NCBI GenBank assembly: GCA_963921795.1
Contig: OY997651.1
Coordinates: 55,005,489-55,069,488 of the forward strand
Source: Nannobrachium achirus
Taxonomy: Eukaryota; Chordata; Actinopteri; Myctophiformes; Myctophidae
Length of the DNA stretch: 64,000 nucleotides
Reading direction: 5' to 3'
The notes below the pieces were generated by a model. That model worked only from the letters and a program-made list of their open reading frames with translations. It was not told the origin of the DNA and made no database searches. The first letter of the stretch is position 1; every line of letters begins with the position of its first letter. Of this stretch, positions 20,491 through 33,254 are shown one piece after another. A program made the translations under genes and the position numbers.

Positions 20491-21325
20491 TGTGCGCGTG
20501 TTTGCATGTGTGTACTAAACCTTGCGTCCCTGCGGTATTTGCCAACTAAATGACTCGACGTTTCACATTGCCCATTCATCATTGGACAGACACCAAGGAC
20601 TGTGCTCAGTACAACATAATGAGATGAGAAGAACATGAGTCATAAGCTTGGGAATGTAAACAGCAGAGGTGGAAAAGTACTTACATGTGTTTACTTAAGT
20701 AAAAGTGTCAATACTGCAATATAGAAATACTCTGTTACAAGTAAAAGTCCATAATTCAAAATGTACTTGATTATGAAAGTATCACAAGTTGGCATCACAA
20801 GGATGGAGACCTTAACTCATTGACTGCCAAGGCCCGAGTTTCCCGAGTTATTACAGTAGTCCCAGGCTGCCAGAGCCCGAGTTTCCCGAGTTGGAAGCCA
20901 TTTTGAAAAAAAAAAAAAATTAATAAAAAAAATTCTAAAAATGCCTCAAATGTATTAGGCATGATCGCAATTGTGAAATTGCATGTGTAGCCCCATAACA
21001 AACAAACACATCTTTCAAAATGTCAAAATGGCTGTTTTGTCTGACTTTGAAGGCTTGTAACTCATGAATGCCTGAACGGATTTCCAAGCGGATTTTTTTG
21101 TTTGAAAGCTGTTAAAAAGTACTACACATATGATGCATATATGGTGCATGGGCGTGCACGATCCGTGCACTAAAAATTGATCCGTGCACTAGAAATCTAG
21201 GATAGTGGCAGTCTGGTACTTGGGGGCCATCTTGAAATGGCATTCAATGAGTTAAGAATGCTACAAATACAAAAAAGAAAAATATATTATTGAACTCAAG
21301 TCTCCATGGTGTGTGTAATCAATAG

Positions 21326-21329
<4 letters not shown>
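20491..21329. other. Repeat remnants and unassigned sequence
   Basis: A truncated copy of the GTACTTAAGTAAAAGT hAT family lies at 20664-20790. A fragment of the TTAA fold-back family lies near 21275-21328. The rest shows no gene. Confidence 0.5.

Positions 21330-21388
<59 letters not shown>
21330..21388. repeat. GA microsatellite
   Basis: A perfect GA run of about 58 bp. Confidence 0.95.
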
Positions 21389-21392
<4 letters not shown>

Positions 21393-21523
21393 ACATGTCA
21401 TTAGATCGACCACCAAACTCTAACCCAAACCCTAAACCTAACCTCAGTAACCGTGACGCGGGTGATTATCTAACCTGCCGACGCTGTTCGACCCAACGGG
21501 AGTTCGACCTATGGGGCAGTCCC

Positions 21524-21524
<1 letters not shown>

Positions 21525-21602
<78 letters not shown>
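21525..21602. repeat. GA microsatellite
   Basis: A GA run of about 77 bp followed by GAG triplets. Confidence 0.95.
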
Positions 21603-21605
<3 letters not shown>

Positions 21606-22493
21606 GAGGAGGAGGAAGATGGATAATGGTCTTAGGTAATTAGGTAATTGATCGGTTAGTCCAATCTTGTTTTTTCTTTGCCTGTTAGCGAGCCAGCTAG
21701 TCCAGAAATTAATGAATTCCTTGCCTAATGTCAATTAATTACTGGCCAATTAGTTAATGATATAAATGGGATGCGATGGCTGACTGAACATGCGGTGTAA
21801 ATTCTGACTGAACATGCGGTGTGTGTGTGTGTGTGTGTGCTTGTGTAGTAAGAACTCCAAAATTGGAACCAAATTGACCAAATTGGAACCAAATGGACCC
21901 TTACGGGTCCATTTGGTTCCATGTGTACACTCTCAGAGTTATGGGGGTCCTTGAAATAAAAGGTTTCAGAAGCACTGTGCAACATGAAATGGAACAGAGC
22001 CTTCATTAGTATCATAGCTAGCTAGTATCATGCTAGTTTGGGGTGGCTCAGGGTAGAAGACGGGGTTAAGCAAATAACATTAGGACGGGAATTTTAAGAT
22101 ACTCAGAGGAGCCATTTGTGTGTCGCGGTCGCGGACACATTTTTTAGCGTTACGAGTAAATATCCTATCTTTTGTTTCCTACATTTTGGTTTTAATTATC
22201 CCACTACATAATCAGAATCGCCCCAAAAAAATGCGTGTGTGTGTTTCCATCTGTAACTCCACGTTCAGCAGTTGTTCAATTGTCTAAAAAACATAATACA
22301 AAAATCAATAACGCATGTACCTTGCCCAACATCAACTTTATCACCTTCAGATGTGTCTCTACTTCTCATAATCCCAAAATGTTTACAATTTTTCCCCATA
22401 TTTTGGCCTGTAGGCGGCATATTGCGCAATCCATAGTTGGGAGCGAAGTGTCATTATCATCACCAGGTCTCAGGTTACAAGAGGGAAGGGGGG

Positions 22494-22693
22494 NNNNNNN
22501 NNNNNNNNNNNNNNNNNNNNNNNNNNNNNNNNNNNNNNNNNNNNNNNNNNNNNNNNNNNNNNNNNNNNNNNNNNNNNNNNNNNNNNNNNNNNNNNNNNNN
22601 NNNNNNNNNNNNNNNNNNNNNNNNNNNNNNNNNNNNNNNNNNNNNNNNNNNNNNNNNNNNNNNNNNNNNNNNNNNNNNNNNNNNNNNNNNNNN
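22494..22693. other. Assembly gap
   Basis: Exactly 200 N characters. Translated X runs across it are not proteins. Confidence 1.
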
Positions 22694-23720
22694 CATTTTG
22701 GTTTTAATTATTATAATTTAAAATAATAATAATGTGAAAGTTGTCCTGAATTCAAAACGAAATCAATGTTTTTTTTTTCTTTTTTTCAAAAGAGTCAAAG
22801 TCAAAGAAATTCCATAAATTAGAAAACAAATGTTTAAGAAGTACTAAAAATAGCCAATGTGACATGTTGTGAGCTTGTATATCAGCTATTTTCACTAGCT
22901 TTGGCCTTGGGGAGACCACAAATGTCTCTTTTAGGCCTCGAGCTAAACATTTTTGGAACCTGTGTGCCTAACGCACAGACCTTGTCAGAACTCATGACCT
23001 CTGTGTCAGCATTTTCTTTGTCAGTCTTTGCACTTTTACTTTTTTTAAGTTTTACAAGTTCACGGTTCCAGGCGAACAAAGCTTGTATGTCGGCTACTTT
23101 CGCTATTTTGATGTACAACAAAGGGTTTAAGTGGCCGCACCCACAGCTAGAAGCTGGTTCCTCGCATGCATAACAAGGCTGGTAGGCTGGTTTGGCCATT
23201 TCAAACCACATTTTAACTTCCCAGGAATAGAAAGTTTCTATTAGCTTTGGTATCCCCACTGATGCCGTCCACGGCCCAACGAGACACAGAGAGTAAATCT
23301 TATGGACAGTATTGAGGACCAATTATACAAAGATACAGTTGAAAATGGGTGAAGTGCTCCTTTAAGTCCTACTAAAATTTTAAGCTATAGAGTAGAGAAG
23401 TGTGACGTAATTTACACATCCTACGCAATGCTTATATGAGACGATTTAAGGTGACCCAATGTTATTTTCAATCTCCATAGATAATTACTTCCGTGGAACC
23501 AAGGGATGAGCGAGTCACGTCATGACTTCACTGTTCTATTCAAAAATAGGAAAACAAAGTAGTACAAGTGGAAAAGGTATTCAATTTCTTACTAAGTAAA
23601 AAGTATCGATCCTGTAATATACCAGTAAGAAAAGCACCATCTGTCTTGGCCAAATATGGATTCTGTCATCTGACATCATACATACAAACATTTGCTGCAT
23701 GATTCTCCCCATCTCTCTCT
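22694..23720. other. Unassigned sequence with hairpin remnants
   Basis: Incomplete hairpin modules lie at 22845-22898 and near 23085-23110. No supported gene. Confidence 0.5.
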
Positions 23721-24734
23721 CTTTTCAAATCGCCGTTGTTGGGTGATAACCTTGTATGTCCAAAACCGCGAGGCGTTGTGTGCTTGTAGATCTGCTGTTT
23801 TCACTACTTTTGTGCGACGGCCTTGTATGATGAAGCAGGGCTTTGCTTTGCGAATAAACGTACACGTTTGAAACTTGGAGATACGAGGTTTCCACCCGAC
23901 AACGACGAAATGGTGGTCTGCCTACCAAATACATATCAATCAGTCCTTGACATGAAATAACTGAGAAAACCACTGCAGCTCCTAGAGCAAACAGCTGGGG
24001 TTGCCAGACACCAGACACTGGTGACAGGGGAATAGACGTAACGAATTGTAATAAAAAATCGGGGGAGAAAAAATGGAAAGGATAACGATGAGAAGACAGA
24101 CACCAGATTGCGGGGGAGTGGAATGAATAAATACGATTTGGGAGGGTGGGTTTGGAAGTGACATAAAACATAAAGTGAGATTAATTCCCGGCAGCCATGA
24201 TGGCGTCATTTGAGAGACGGGACGCGAGGATACCTGGTGAGAATGCGGTGTTCTTGTGCGTGGCGTGCTGCTGCGTGCTTGTGTCTAGAGCCAGAGCATA
24301 GACTGTAAAATACATGGACAAAGCGAAGCCATTGGTTTCTATGCAGCGAAAATGACGCATTTTGGGTCCTTGGCATGGGTGTCGCCATCATAGATTATAA
24401 AAGCACCAGAGGATGCTATTGGCTGCCAACGGTAAAGTGCAACCGCAAGGATACCTCGGAGAATGTGGTGTTGAGCCTCCCGAAATACAGCACACGAAGA
24501 AGAACACAGTCGGCTGGTATCAGCTTAGTTGGCCACGCCCCCCCCGCAACTTTATCATCAATTTTAACATAAATGGGACTGTATTTTCACAAAACACATA
24601 TCATGGTGATTGAAAGGCAATTTTTAACTAGCGATAGGAACCATGAAGTATTTATGAAAATGTTATTTAAGGTTAGAAAACGAAAGGGGAAAATGAAAGG
24701 GGTCCAATGGAGAACAATTCTTTTTGCGATCGGC

Positions 24735-24762
24735 CGGGGGGGGGGGGGGGGGGGGGGGGGGA
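24735..24762. repeat. Poly-G tract
   Basis: A homopolymer of about 26 G residues, prone to sequencing and replication error. Confidence 0.9.
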
Positions 24763-25018
24763 CAAAGCAACTAGCGGCCAATCATAGGAAGTTTTAGTTC
24801 CGTATTGGAGTCATTTTAAATCGGCGGAACTACGATGCCCCTGAGCCAGAGCGAGATCTACCCCACCATGACGGACCTGAAGGTCATCCGCAGTTTATGT
24901 CAAATCGAAAGTAAACGATCCACAAGCTCGAACGTGTCGTTTCGCGCCACAGTTTCAATATGAGGCTTCTGCCCAACAGCAACGATATGCGCGCACGTGC
25001 AGGCGTGTGTCTCTATGT

Positions 25019-25397
25019 CAGTGTTTCTCAACCTTTTTTCTGCATGGGCACACTTTTCATGTCCCAAGAATCCATGGGCACACCAACGTAATACGGGGGT
25101 GTAAATATCGTCACTGTCGGGAAGAAACCTCGTATCTCCAAGTTTCAAATTTGTATGTTTCTTCGCAAAGTAAAAAGCTCTGCTTCTTCATCATACAAGG
25201 CTGTCGCACATCAGTAGTGAAAACAGCAGATCTACAAGCACACAAGTTGTGTGCTTGTAGATTGGCTTTTTTCACTAGTTTAAATCATTTTTAAAATGAT
25301 AAATACAATACTGGCTTTCAAGCAGTTTCAAGGGGCACACTTGACCCTTCTTGGGGGCAGACCAAAGGACCCCAGGCACAGTGGTTGAGAAACACTG
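25019..25397 (+). mobile_element. hAT-type MITE, CAGTGTTTCTCAACC family, with nested MITE
   Basis: Termini CAGTGTTTCTCAACC and GGTTGAGAAACACTG are flanked by a perfect 8-bp duplication CTCTATGT (25011-25018 and 25398-25405). A MITE of the ATCGTC-terminus family (25107 to about 25305), with its own hairpin, fills the interior. Confidence 0.88.
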
Positions 25398-25725
25398 CTC
25401 TATGTCACATTCTCACCAAGGGCCTAGGACCCGGCTTGTACGTTGAGGCCATATAATAGGACGAGACAGTTGCTTCAACTGTCTATTCAAGTGGATGGGT
25501 TTTTGCTTTCAATCACCATGCGTTTTGTTATAACAAAACATATTTTTTCAGGGTATGCTGTAGGAGGGCGTGGCTAGCTTGATTGACAAGCTTCCAACCA
25601 AGGGCATTTATATTCCGCTTCCATTTCAGGGCGGGATGTTCAGTAGAGATATGGCGGATTTGAGATCGATGCAAAACAGGTTCCTTTACAGTCTATGGGC
25701 GCAACGCTCTCCATTCATTTTTACA

Positions 25726-25727
<2 letters not shown>

Positions 25728-25778
<51 letters not shown>
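25728..25778. repeat. CT microsatellite
   Basis: A perfect CT run of about 50 bp. Confidence 0.95.
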
Positions 25779-25783
<5 letters not shown>

Positions 25784-25866
25784 GGGAGTAATATACAGTA
25801 TACAGTGTATTGGGGAGAAGCATCCGCCTCTAGACCAGTGATAAATCTAATTCATTGCTCCCATCT

Positions 25867-25978
<112 letters not shown>

Positions 25979-26051
25979 TGAATGTTGGTGTTAGTATAGG
26001 TAAGCTTGTATAACCAAAACAAGACAACAAAACAAGACACATCCTCAGCAG

Positions 26052-26065
26052 AGATAGAGAGAGAT

Positions 26066-26106
<41 letters not shown>
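26052..26106. repeat. GA microsatellite
   Basis: An interrupted GA/GATA run. Confidence 0.9.
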
Positions 26107-26219
26107 AATTATACAGAAAGAATAGAGACATAAAGAGACCTACAAGATAAAAAAAAAGACGTATGGACGAAGAGAAACTAGCTATTGGCAGATATACGAA
26201 ACAGAGAATGGTACATATA

Positions 26220-26688
26220 TACAGCCACTTTTCCACTACAGCTTTAGCACCACACTACACCACACCACATAACATATATACATTTTCTATTACACAAAAG
26301 TACCCCTATCGGTAAGACATATTATAAATTTGGATTACAACTATATAATACACTAGAATGGATTATAAATGTGATCATAATACACTATAAAGTATTAATG
26401 TATTACTTTGATAACTATAATACACTATAATAGATTATAATAGTGGTTATAACTATTACTATTATCATGTATTACAATATCCTGGTGGTCTGAATGGAAA
26501 GTCAGTGAGTGATGAAGTGTTTGGCCCTGTTTGGCCTAGCTCAGACCTACTCTGGAGTGGATACTTTTTAGTACCATGTTTAGTACCACTTTACACACCA
26601 CTCTACCCAAGTCCTTGTAGTGGAAAACCTGGCAAATGTGGGCGGTGTGTGGAGTGGTGTTGAGCCATGTCAGTGGAAAAGGGGCTAT
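26220..26688. mobile_element. PIF/Harbinger-like MITE, copy 2
   Basis: The left end CAGCCACTTTTCCACTAC and right end GTGGAAAAGGGGCT match the element at 14882-15428. Only one copy of the TACACACCACTCTACCC block is present. No clean TAA duplication is visible. Confidence 0.6.
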
Positions 26689-27051
26689 AATAGTGAGAGA
26701 CGGAGAGATCCAAACAGACATACTGATAGACAAGAGATAGTTAGAGAGAGACAGAGATAGATAGAGAGCGAGCAGACCAAGCATCGATAGCAGACACTAG
26801 ACAAACGGATGGAGGGGCCGCAGCGTAACAGCAATTGACAGAGATACAGAAAGAGAAACAAATAGAGACAGACGCACTATTACAGATAAAGAGAGACAGA
26901 GATAAATAGAGGGTGTGAGCACGCCAAGCTTTGACAGTAGAGACTAAATCTACCGGGTTTGACGGCCGGCCGCAACGCATCACCGGTGAGATCGAGATGG
27001 GAACCATTAAACCGGCTGACAGCAGCAGCAGCCAGCAACGAGGACACACAA

Positions 27052-27314
27052 ATCGTCGTTGTCGAGTGGAAACCTTGTATGTCCAAAACTCATCGTTTTG
27101 CATTTATCATTTTAAAAACGATTTAAAATAGTGAAAACAGCCGATCTACAAGCACACAACGCCTCGCGCCGCGAGGCGTTGTGTTGCTTGTAGATCGGCT
27201 GTTTTCACTACCTTTGTTGCGACGGCCTTGTATGATGAAGCAGGGCTTCAATTTGCGAAAAAAAAGCACAAATTTGAAACTTGGAGATACGAGGTTTCTG
27301 CCCGACAGTGACAA
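27052..27314. mobile_element. MITE of the ATCGTC-terminus family, near-complete
   Basis: Ends ATCGTCGTTGTCGAGTGGAA and TTCTGCCCGACAGTGACAA are inverted relatives. The hairpin is at 27129-27210. Confidence 0.7.
27129..27210. repeat. GC-centred hairpin with TAGTGAAAAC outer stem
   Basis: TAGTGAAAACAGCCGATCTA pairs with its exact complement. The inner arm is ACAACGCCTCGCG and there is one extra base on the right. Confidence 0.93.
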
Positions 27315-27489
27315 AATGTATTTGAGAGTCTTCTTTGTATTACAGTGTTACACCGGCGCGGGGCACAGTCCAAAGACAGAGAAAAGAAAATACATAAGAG
27401 AAAAAAAACATAGGACAAGACAAAGACTAGACTGGGATAATAATAACTCAGTCACACTGTCATTCAATCACAGCGGGAGGGAGTAGAAA

Positions 27490-27498
27490 ACACACACA

Positions 27499-27550
<52 letters not shown>

Positions 27551-27571
27551 CACACACGCACGCACACACAC
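27490..27571. repeat. CGCA/CA microsatellite
   Basis: CA flanks a CGCA tract of about 55 bp. Confidence 0.93.
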
Positions 27572-28200
27572 TCACGTTATTGGCAGCAGCTGTGACAATG
27601 CTAATCAGAGACAGCGTGTTATTGTTTGATGAGCAGTGACGAATCAAGGAGTCGCACTACTGTAATGTGTACACACCGTGACGTGGCGTGACATGCCTAT
27701 AGCAGTGACACACGTGACCATGGTGTTCCCAAATGTCTCAGCCCCCCCCCCGACCCCAAAAGATACAAACTAGATCTCCATTTTTTTCTATTTAATTTTT
27801 TCATGTATTTATTTTAATTTACGTAAAAAAAAAAGAAAAAAAAAAGAAAAACAAGTTTAACTTTTTAAGTAAGCTTTTGAAATAATGAAAACATGAAAAA
27901 GTGATATATACTCCAGTCTCAACCCATAAAAGTGTAACTTTTTAAGTTCTCAAAAATAAAAATAAATAAATAATAATAAATAAATAAAATAATAATCCCC
28001 CTCAAGGACCCATAGGGGTCCGCAGAGCCCACTTAGAGAACCACTACCCTAGAGGTTCGGTACTGTATTGTTCAAAGTTAAAAACAAAAAATATGCAGTT
28101 ATAAAAATGCATTTATAATTCAAGGATTCAGTTTCGAACCGTGACACCAAAATATCGAACCGAATTAACCGAACCGAACCGTGAATTTTGTAAACCATTG
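27572..28200. other. Unassigned sequence, A/T-rich in second half
   Basis: Up to about 27740 it is unique-looking. Beyond that it is A-rich low-complexity DNA with degraded hAT ends. No gene. Confidence 0.5.
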
Positions 28201-28204
28201 CACC

Positions 28205-28235
28205 CTTAATATTTTATATATATATATATATAAAA

Positions 28236-28275
<40 letters not shown>

Positions 28276-28380
28276 ACTGTTTCCGCAAGAATTTACTGTA
28301 GCATTATTTGGGGGACACTTCCGGTTAACAGCAGACATACAATGCACGCAATGCACGATATATATATATATATATATAGG
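28205..28380. repeat. AT microsatellites (28205-28273 and 28358-28378)
   Basis: Two TA runs, separated by about 85 bp of unique sequence. Confidence 0.9.
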
Positions 28381-28517
28381 GCAAATCATATCTAAACCCA
28401 TAACAATGCTTTCCCTCGACCAAACACTTGTCCTGACCCATTGTTCGGGGAAACCCCTGGCACAGTTCAAAGGGTTCAGACAACACAAAGCGGTACAGGC
28501 AGCCAAGTCAAGTCCAC

Positions 28518-28518
28518 C

Positions 28519-28609
<91 letters not shown>

Positions 28610-28632
28610 GAGAGAGAGAGAGAGAGAGAGAG
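28518..28632. repeat. CAGA microsatellite followed by GA
   Basis: About 22 CAGA units pass into a GA run. Confidence 0.95.
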
Positions 28633-28872
28633 TCAACACTCGCTCAAACCAAAGCCCTTCAAAAGCAAAACCTCTCAAACTCCTGGACACACGCCTGAGG
28701 CAGGGAAATGGAAGCTCCAGCTGCTCCATTAGCAGTCTGTCTCCTCCAGCACTCAGTCAATCAATCAACGTCTCACACACAGAGGATTGTGATGACACGG
28801 CATGGAGTCACGGAGTCAAGGTGCGATTTACGGCCCCGTGCCGCGACTCACCACCTTGCAATTTACTGTACA

Positions 28873-28888
28873 GCGTGTGCGCGTGCGT

Positions 28889-28933
<45 letters not shown>
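28873..28933. repeat. TG microsatellite, left half split by a transposon
   Basis: TGCG/TG tract that continues after the hAT insert at 29380. Confidence 0.93.
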
Positions 28934-28936
<3 letters not shown>

Positions 28937-29379
28937 GCACGTGCACACATAGACGCGATCACATCAAAGGGAGCTTGAGCCCCTGCCCCTTTTATTTGTC
29001 TGTAAAAACTGCCCTTTCCAGACCATAAATACAGTTTTTACTATGGCAAAAGAAATGCAAATGCCCTCTTTCCATGCCATACCTGAAGGCAGCATTCAAT
29101 AGAATTGCCTTGTCCAAACTCTCCTGAACTTGAATGCAGCGTCATATGTTGAAAGAATTGCCCTCTCTGTGTAGGAATCTATGCCATTAAGCCACATCTC
29201 CAGTATTGACTTGATTATTCTTAGTTCAGTGTGGTGTCATGCACCAAAAATAGCCAACCTCCAAGCTCACAACGTGCCGCAGTTGTGAGCTTGGAGGTCT
29301 GCTATTTTTGGTGCTTCCACCAAAAGGCCCTTTTGGGAATTTCAGCCCCTGCCTCTCTAACATTCTCTGCACGTCCCTG
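28934..29379 (+). mobile_element. hAT-type MITE, CAGGGACGTGC family, inserted in a microsatellite
   Basis: The 446-bp element runs from CAGGCACGTGCACACATAG to CTCTGCACGTCCCTG. TGTGTGTG lies on both sides. The hairpin is at 29241-29314. Confidence 0.85.
29241..29314. repeat. Hairpin with GCACC outer stem and ACCTCC core
   Basis: GCACCAAAAATAGCCAACCT pairs with GGTCTGCTATTTTTGGTGC. GATCTAC is replaced by ACCTCC on one arm and by GGAGGT on the other. Confidence 0.92.
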
Positions 29380-29523
<144 letters not shown>

Positions 29524-29689
29524 ATGACACCGAGTTGGAACGTCGAGGCCCCCCAGAGCAAATGAGAGACCCTCTCAAACTTTTCCCTAACAGTGGATGT
29601 TTGGGACAACCCATAAAAAATAGGGACCGATTTTTATGGGTTGTGAGCATTGTGTCCCCCTTTTATTCAGAATATGTAAAACAAAATGT

Positions 29690-30250
29690 TAATGGACAAC
29701 TTTGTTTTTTTACAAGGGTTCATATTTTAGAGAAAATAAAAGATGAGTGTAAACATGTTTTCTTTCGTTTTAGTGATTTTAATAATGTTTATTTGCATGT
29801 ATGCCCAGGTTGGGGGCATGCATGCAAGTCTCAACCTGTGGGTCTTGACCCCCGGAATTATTTTCGGGGGTCCCCAGATGATTAACTTAATGTGCAACAT
29901 TGTTTTCTCACTCAACAGTAAACAAACCAACATAACGTTTAATTGTATGGAGGGTATCTGCACATTTCTAAAGTAACAATTTAAGAACTTTTTAATACCT
30001 CTAAAATGACAAATTAAACATTGGCCAAATTGTCAAATATTAGAGGCAGAAATTGTGAAAATAGCAGATCTACATGCTCACTGTGCTCGTTGTGAGCATG
30101 TAGATCTGCTATTTTCACAATAGAACAGTGTTATACAAATGTCATTAAATGTCAACTTTAAAATATGATTATATAGGATTATTTTGGGGGTCCCCAGTTA
30201 AACTATGATTATTTTGGGGGGTCGCAGCCTGAAAAGGTTGAGAACCACTG
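29690..30250 (+). mobile_element. Fold-back arm fused to a CAGTGGTTCTCAACC-family MITE
   Basis: 29690-29820 matches the left arm of the fold-back at 33615. From 29826 (TCTCAACCTGTGGGTC) it is the hAT MITE, which ends GGTTGAGAACCACTG at 30250. The hairpin is at 30052-30121. Confidence 0.6.
30052..30121. repeat. Hairpin with ATTGTGAAAA outer stem and short loop
   Basis: The stem matches 10403-10485, including the CATGC variant, but the GC loop is reduced. Confidence 0.9.
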
Positions 30251-30406
30251 CTGTAGTAAACAGTAAAGCTTCTTCCCTCTGCAACAACTACCCCAGGTGA
30301 ACAACGAGAATGGATTTCACGCTGCACCCGCTTCTGATGTTCACAGTCAGCCTGTCATGTTGACACCAGGGTTTGACATAATGCATGAGTCACTGTGAGC
30401 CGACGT

Positions 30407-30503
<97 letters not shown>
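30407..30503. repeat. TG microsatellite
   Basis: A TG run of about 95 bp with one C interruption. Confidence 0.95.
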
Positions 30504-30504
<1 letters not shown>

Positions 30505-30609
30505 AATAGTGTGTTCTCAGGAACTCTGATTGCGAGCGTGAATGAACACACAAGTGAAGTAACACACCGCCCACGTAACGGTTACGTTCTGTAAAGATAA
30601 TCTGATCTA

Positions 30610-30995
30610 ATCGCAGTTACTATCAAAACCTCCACCGGCTGTCAGTCAGTCAGTCCGTCCGTCACGTCACACTTTTCCCCCAACTCATATCTCCGCCACC
30701 GTTGCCCCTATCCATGTCAAACTTTGAAAGGTGCTTTATAAATAAATAAAAATAAAAAATGTACTTACACACACTCCTTGGCTGCCAAACCACAACCCCC
30801 ACCCCTCATTTCTCACATGGCCCTCTTCTAACGCCACCATGAGGCCGATTCTTGCAAAACACATTTTTGGACACTGCTCCTACAGATTTTGCCCTAAAAC
30901 CACGCAAAGTGGTACACAGTATGTCTAGAGTCATGTCATCGACATGGATCTGTCCCATTTGGCGCCACCATCAGGGAGTCTTACTGGTAGCAAAG
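30610..30995. repeat. GCGACCGTAGGTCGC-family repeat, diverged copy
   Basis: It shares CTCATATCTCCGCCACCGTT and AAAACACATTTTTGGACACTG blocks with 13934-14790. Confidence 0.55.
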
Positions 30996-31424
30996 CTGCA
31001 GTCAATGAATACAACCTTAGTGATATTGTTTTGGTGAACCCATTAAGACCTGGACCTTTAGCTATGGAAAAACAGCAGATCTACAAGCTCACAGCGTGGC
31101 ACTCGGTGCCGCGCTGTGAGCTTGTTGAGTAGCTGGTGGCTGCTCAGATGGCGACGATGAGCACCTGGGAGGGAGTTCTTGGTGGAGTTGGATCTCAACC
31201 AGCGCCTACTTGGAAATCTTAACAGCGAGCCCGTGGCCCACCCCTCTCTTCGCTTGTTTGCCAATTATTTCAGGGCCCACTTGCAATAGGTATGTGGGTA
31301 GGGGCCCACCAATGGGCCCCTACCCACAGGGAATCGTCAGCCTTTAACTCTGAAATACCTGGAACGCGCCCGAGTCGCGTTAGATTTTAACCACTTTAAC
31401 CATTATTTTATGCTTTAACTTTAG

Positions 31425-31497
31425 AAAAATAGCAGATATACAAGCTCACAGCGCGGCACCGAGTGCCGCGCTGCGAGCTTGTAGATCTCCTATTTTT
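31425..31497. repeat. GC-centred hairpin
   Basis: Same stem and CAGCGCGGCACC loop as at 4905, with one mismatch (CTCC for CTGC) in the right stem. Confidence 0.9.
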
Positions 31498-31755
31498 GAA
31501 AAATCGTGAAAATGTGTGCAAGTCTATGAATATCTTTGACCCGATCTTTGACCCGACTTCTAAATCCTTCCTCTAAATCAGTGGTTCTCAAACGTTTTCA
31601 TGTCAAGGACCCCCAAAATTACAGGTATTTAGCCACGGACCCCCATCTCAAAATAAGTTGTTCCAGGGACCCCCCAGAAGCAAATATTTCAGTTACAAAT
31701 GTTCACTTTTAAATAGATATATTCAAAGACTTGCAAAGAAAAATCATGATTTTTC

Positions 31756-31828
31756 AAAAATAGCAGATCTACAAGCTCGCAGCGCGGCACTCGGTGCCGC
31801 GCTGTGAGCTTGTATATCTGCTATTTTT
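31756..31828. repeat. GC-centred hairpin
   Basis: The stem AAAAATAGCAGATCTACAAG with intact GC arms. Confidence 0.9.
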
Positions 31829-31910
31829 CAGTAGTTAAAGCAGTCAATAATCGTAGGCCTAAATGGGTTAATAGTGTTGTTGCCCTTCACAAGTGAATCA
31901 CTCTTTTTGT

Positions 31911-31975
31911 TATTTAGGCATTTGGCAGACGCTTAGTCCTGAGCGATTTACAGCAAGGTAGACAAGGTAAAACTA
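31911..31975. repeat. Teleost dispersed motif, 'ggcatttggcagacgctta'
   Basis: GGCATTTGGCAGACGCTTAG and GCGATTTACAGCAAGG match a very common teleost repeat core. A second copy is at 40311-40375. Confidence 0.55.
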
Positions 31976-32412
31976 GGATCATACAGTAGGTATACCAAGA
32001 ACCTATCATCAGTCTTAACAGTCCAATATCCACCAAAAAATATATATATATATAATCAACTGTACATTGCAACTATAGAAACCATGGGATGCCAGGTCAA
32101 CATATGATCCTAGCATCCGTCTACACGCCATAACAACCCATCTAAATTACATTTTAACCTTTTCCATAAGCCTGTAAGGTCGTCAAGGCTAGGGCAAGTT
32201 GCTACGGGCTATGGTGGACCTTCAGAGTAACTCGGTCACTTCCTCAAAGGTTAGCATTTTCCTTCAGTTCGGCCATTGTATGTCAATGCATGCAAGAGGG
32301 GCGAGTGGTGATTTTCCGATGGCCTTAAAGTCCGAGAGATTTAAGGTCCGAAAGGCTGTTCAACTAGGAGGAGATCTCAAGGCGGCTGTAGACTGAGGAT
32401 GCCGACGCTCGC

Positions 32413-32439
32413 CACACACACACACACACACGCACACGC

Positions 32440-32524
<85 letters not shown>
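32413..32524. repeat. CA microsatellite
   Basis: A CA run of about 110 bp with early CGCA interruptions. Confidence 0.95.
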
Positions 32525-32526
<2 letters not shown>

Positions 32527-32724
32527 GCACGTGTGTGTCGCGCTCTCAAAAAAACAAAACGAGAGAGGGATGAGAGCGCATGCGAGAGATGTTGCATCTG
32601 TCCAAAAGCAAAAAGGTCTCACAGTGCACTGTCTCTACCTTCTTCATACTTTGAGGTGAGGACAATAAGAAAGCACAGGCTTACGTTTTCATTCACAACT
32701 GCTTGGCTGAAGATCCATTGATTC

Positions 32725-32985
32725 CATAGCCTATAATATGTCATTTTATCGGCTCTGTTCAGACCAGCACTGATCGAGTGAGTGAGAGCTTAATTGAAAT
32801 GACCTACATTTGGCACGCAGTGAACTGGAATTATATAATTAATTATTTGGCAGCAGCAGGTGTGTAAATATTCTAATCCATAAAGATTGTTTTAATGAGA
32901 TTTGGCCTTATATATTGGTATGTGCTCAGATTTGGCTATTTGCTGGCTTTTAGGCTAATTAATTAATTATATTTTAATCATGCCA
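32725..32985. promoter_or_regulatory. Candidate conserved non-coding element
   Basis: This AT-rich, non-repetitive block has several TAATTA/TTAATTAA motifs, the core bound by many homeodomain proteins. It has no ORF and no transposon termini. It would lie in the long first intron if the exon at 37464-37628 is real. This is inference from composition only. Confidence 0.25.
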
Positions 32986-33175
32986 ACCTCTGCGTACATG
33001 CCCATGAGGGGGGGACCGGACCCCTCGTGCCGTCGGATTTTCAGGCCGCCGGAATATCGAGATTTAGCCATGTAAGAGGACCAATTCAATTCAGTTCAAA
33101 GGAGCTTTGGCACGTGAAAACATACATTTGCATTGCCAAAGCAATAGAAAGTGTTGAAAATGGGGAACATGCATA

Positions 33176-33178
<3 letters not shown>

Positions 33179-33251
<73 letters not shown>
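33179..33251. repeat. CT microsatellite
   Basis: A perfect CT run of about 72 bp. Confidence 0.96.

Positions 33252-33254
<3 letters not shown>

Larger units (their letters stand above)
31338..31873 (-). mobile_element. Paired-hairpin element, complete reverse copy
   Basis: Mirror image of 4862-5393, ending TAGGCCTAAATGGGTTAA. Hairpins are at 31425-31497 and 31756-31828. Confidence 0.7.

Noticed and set aside
22235..22726. ORFs with long X runs
   Set aside because: They are translations through the 200-N assembly gap.
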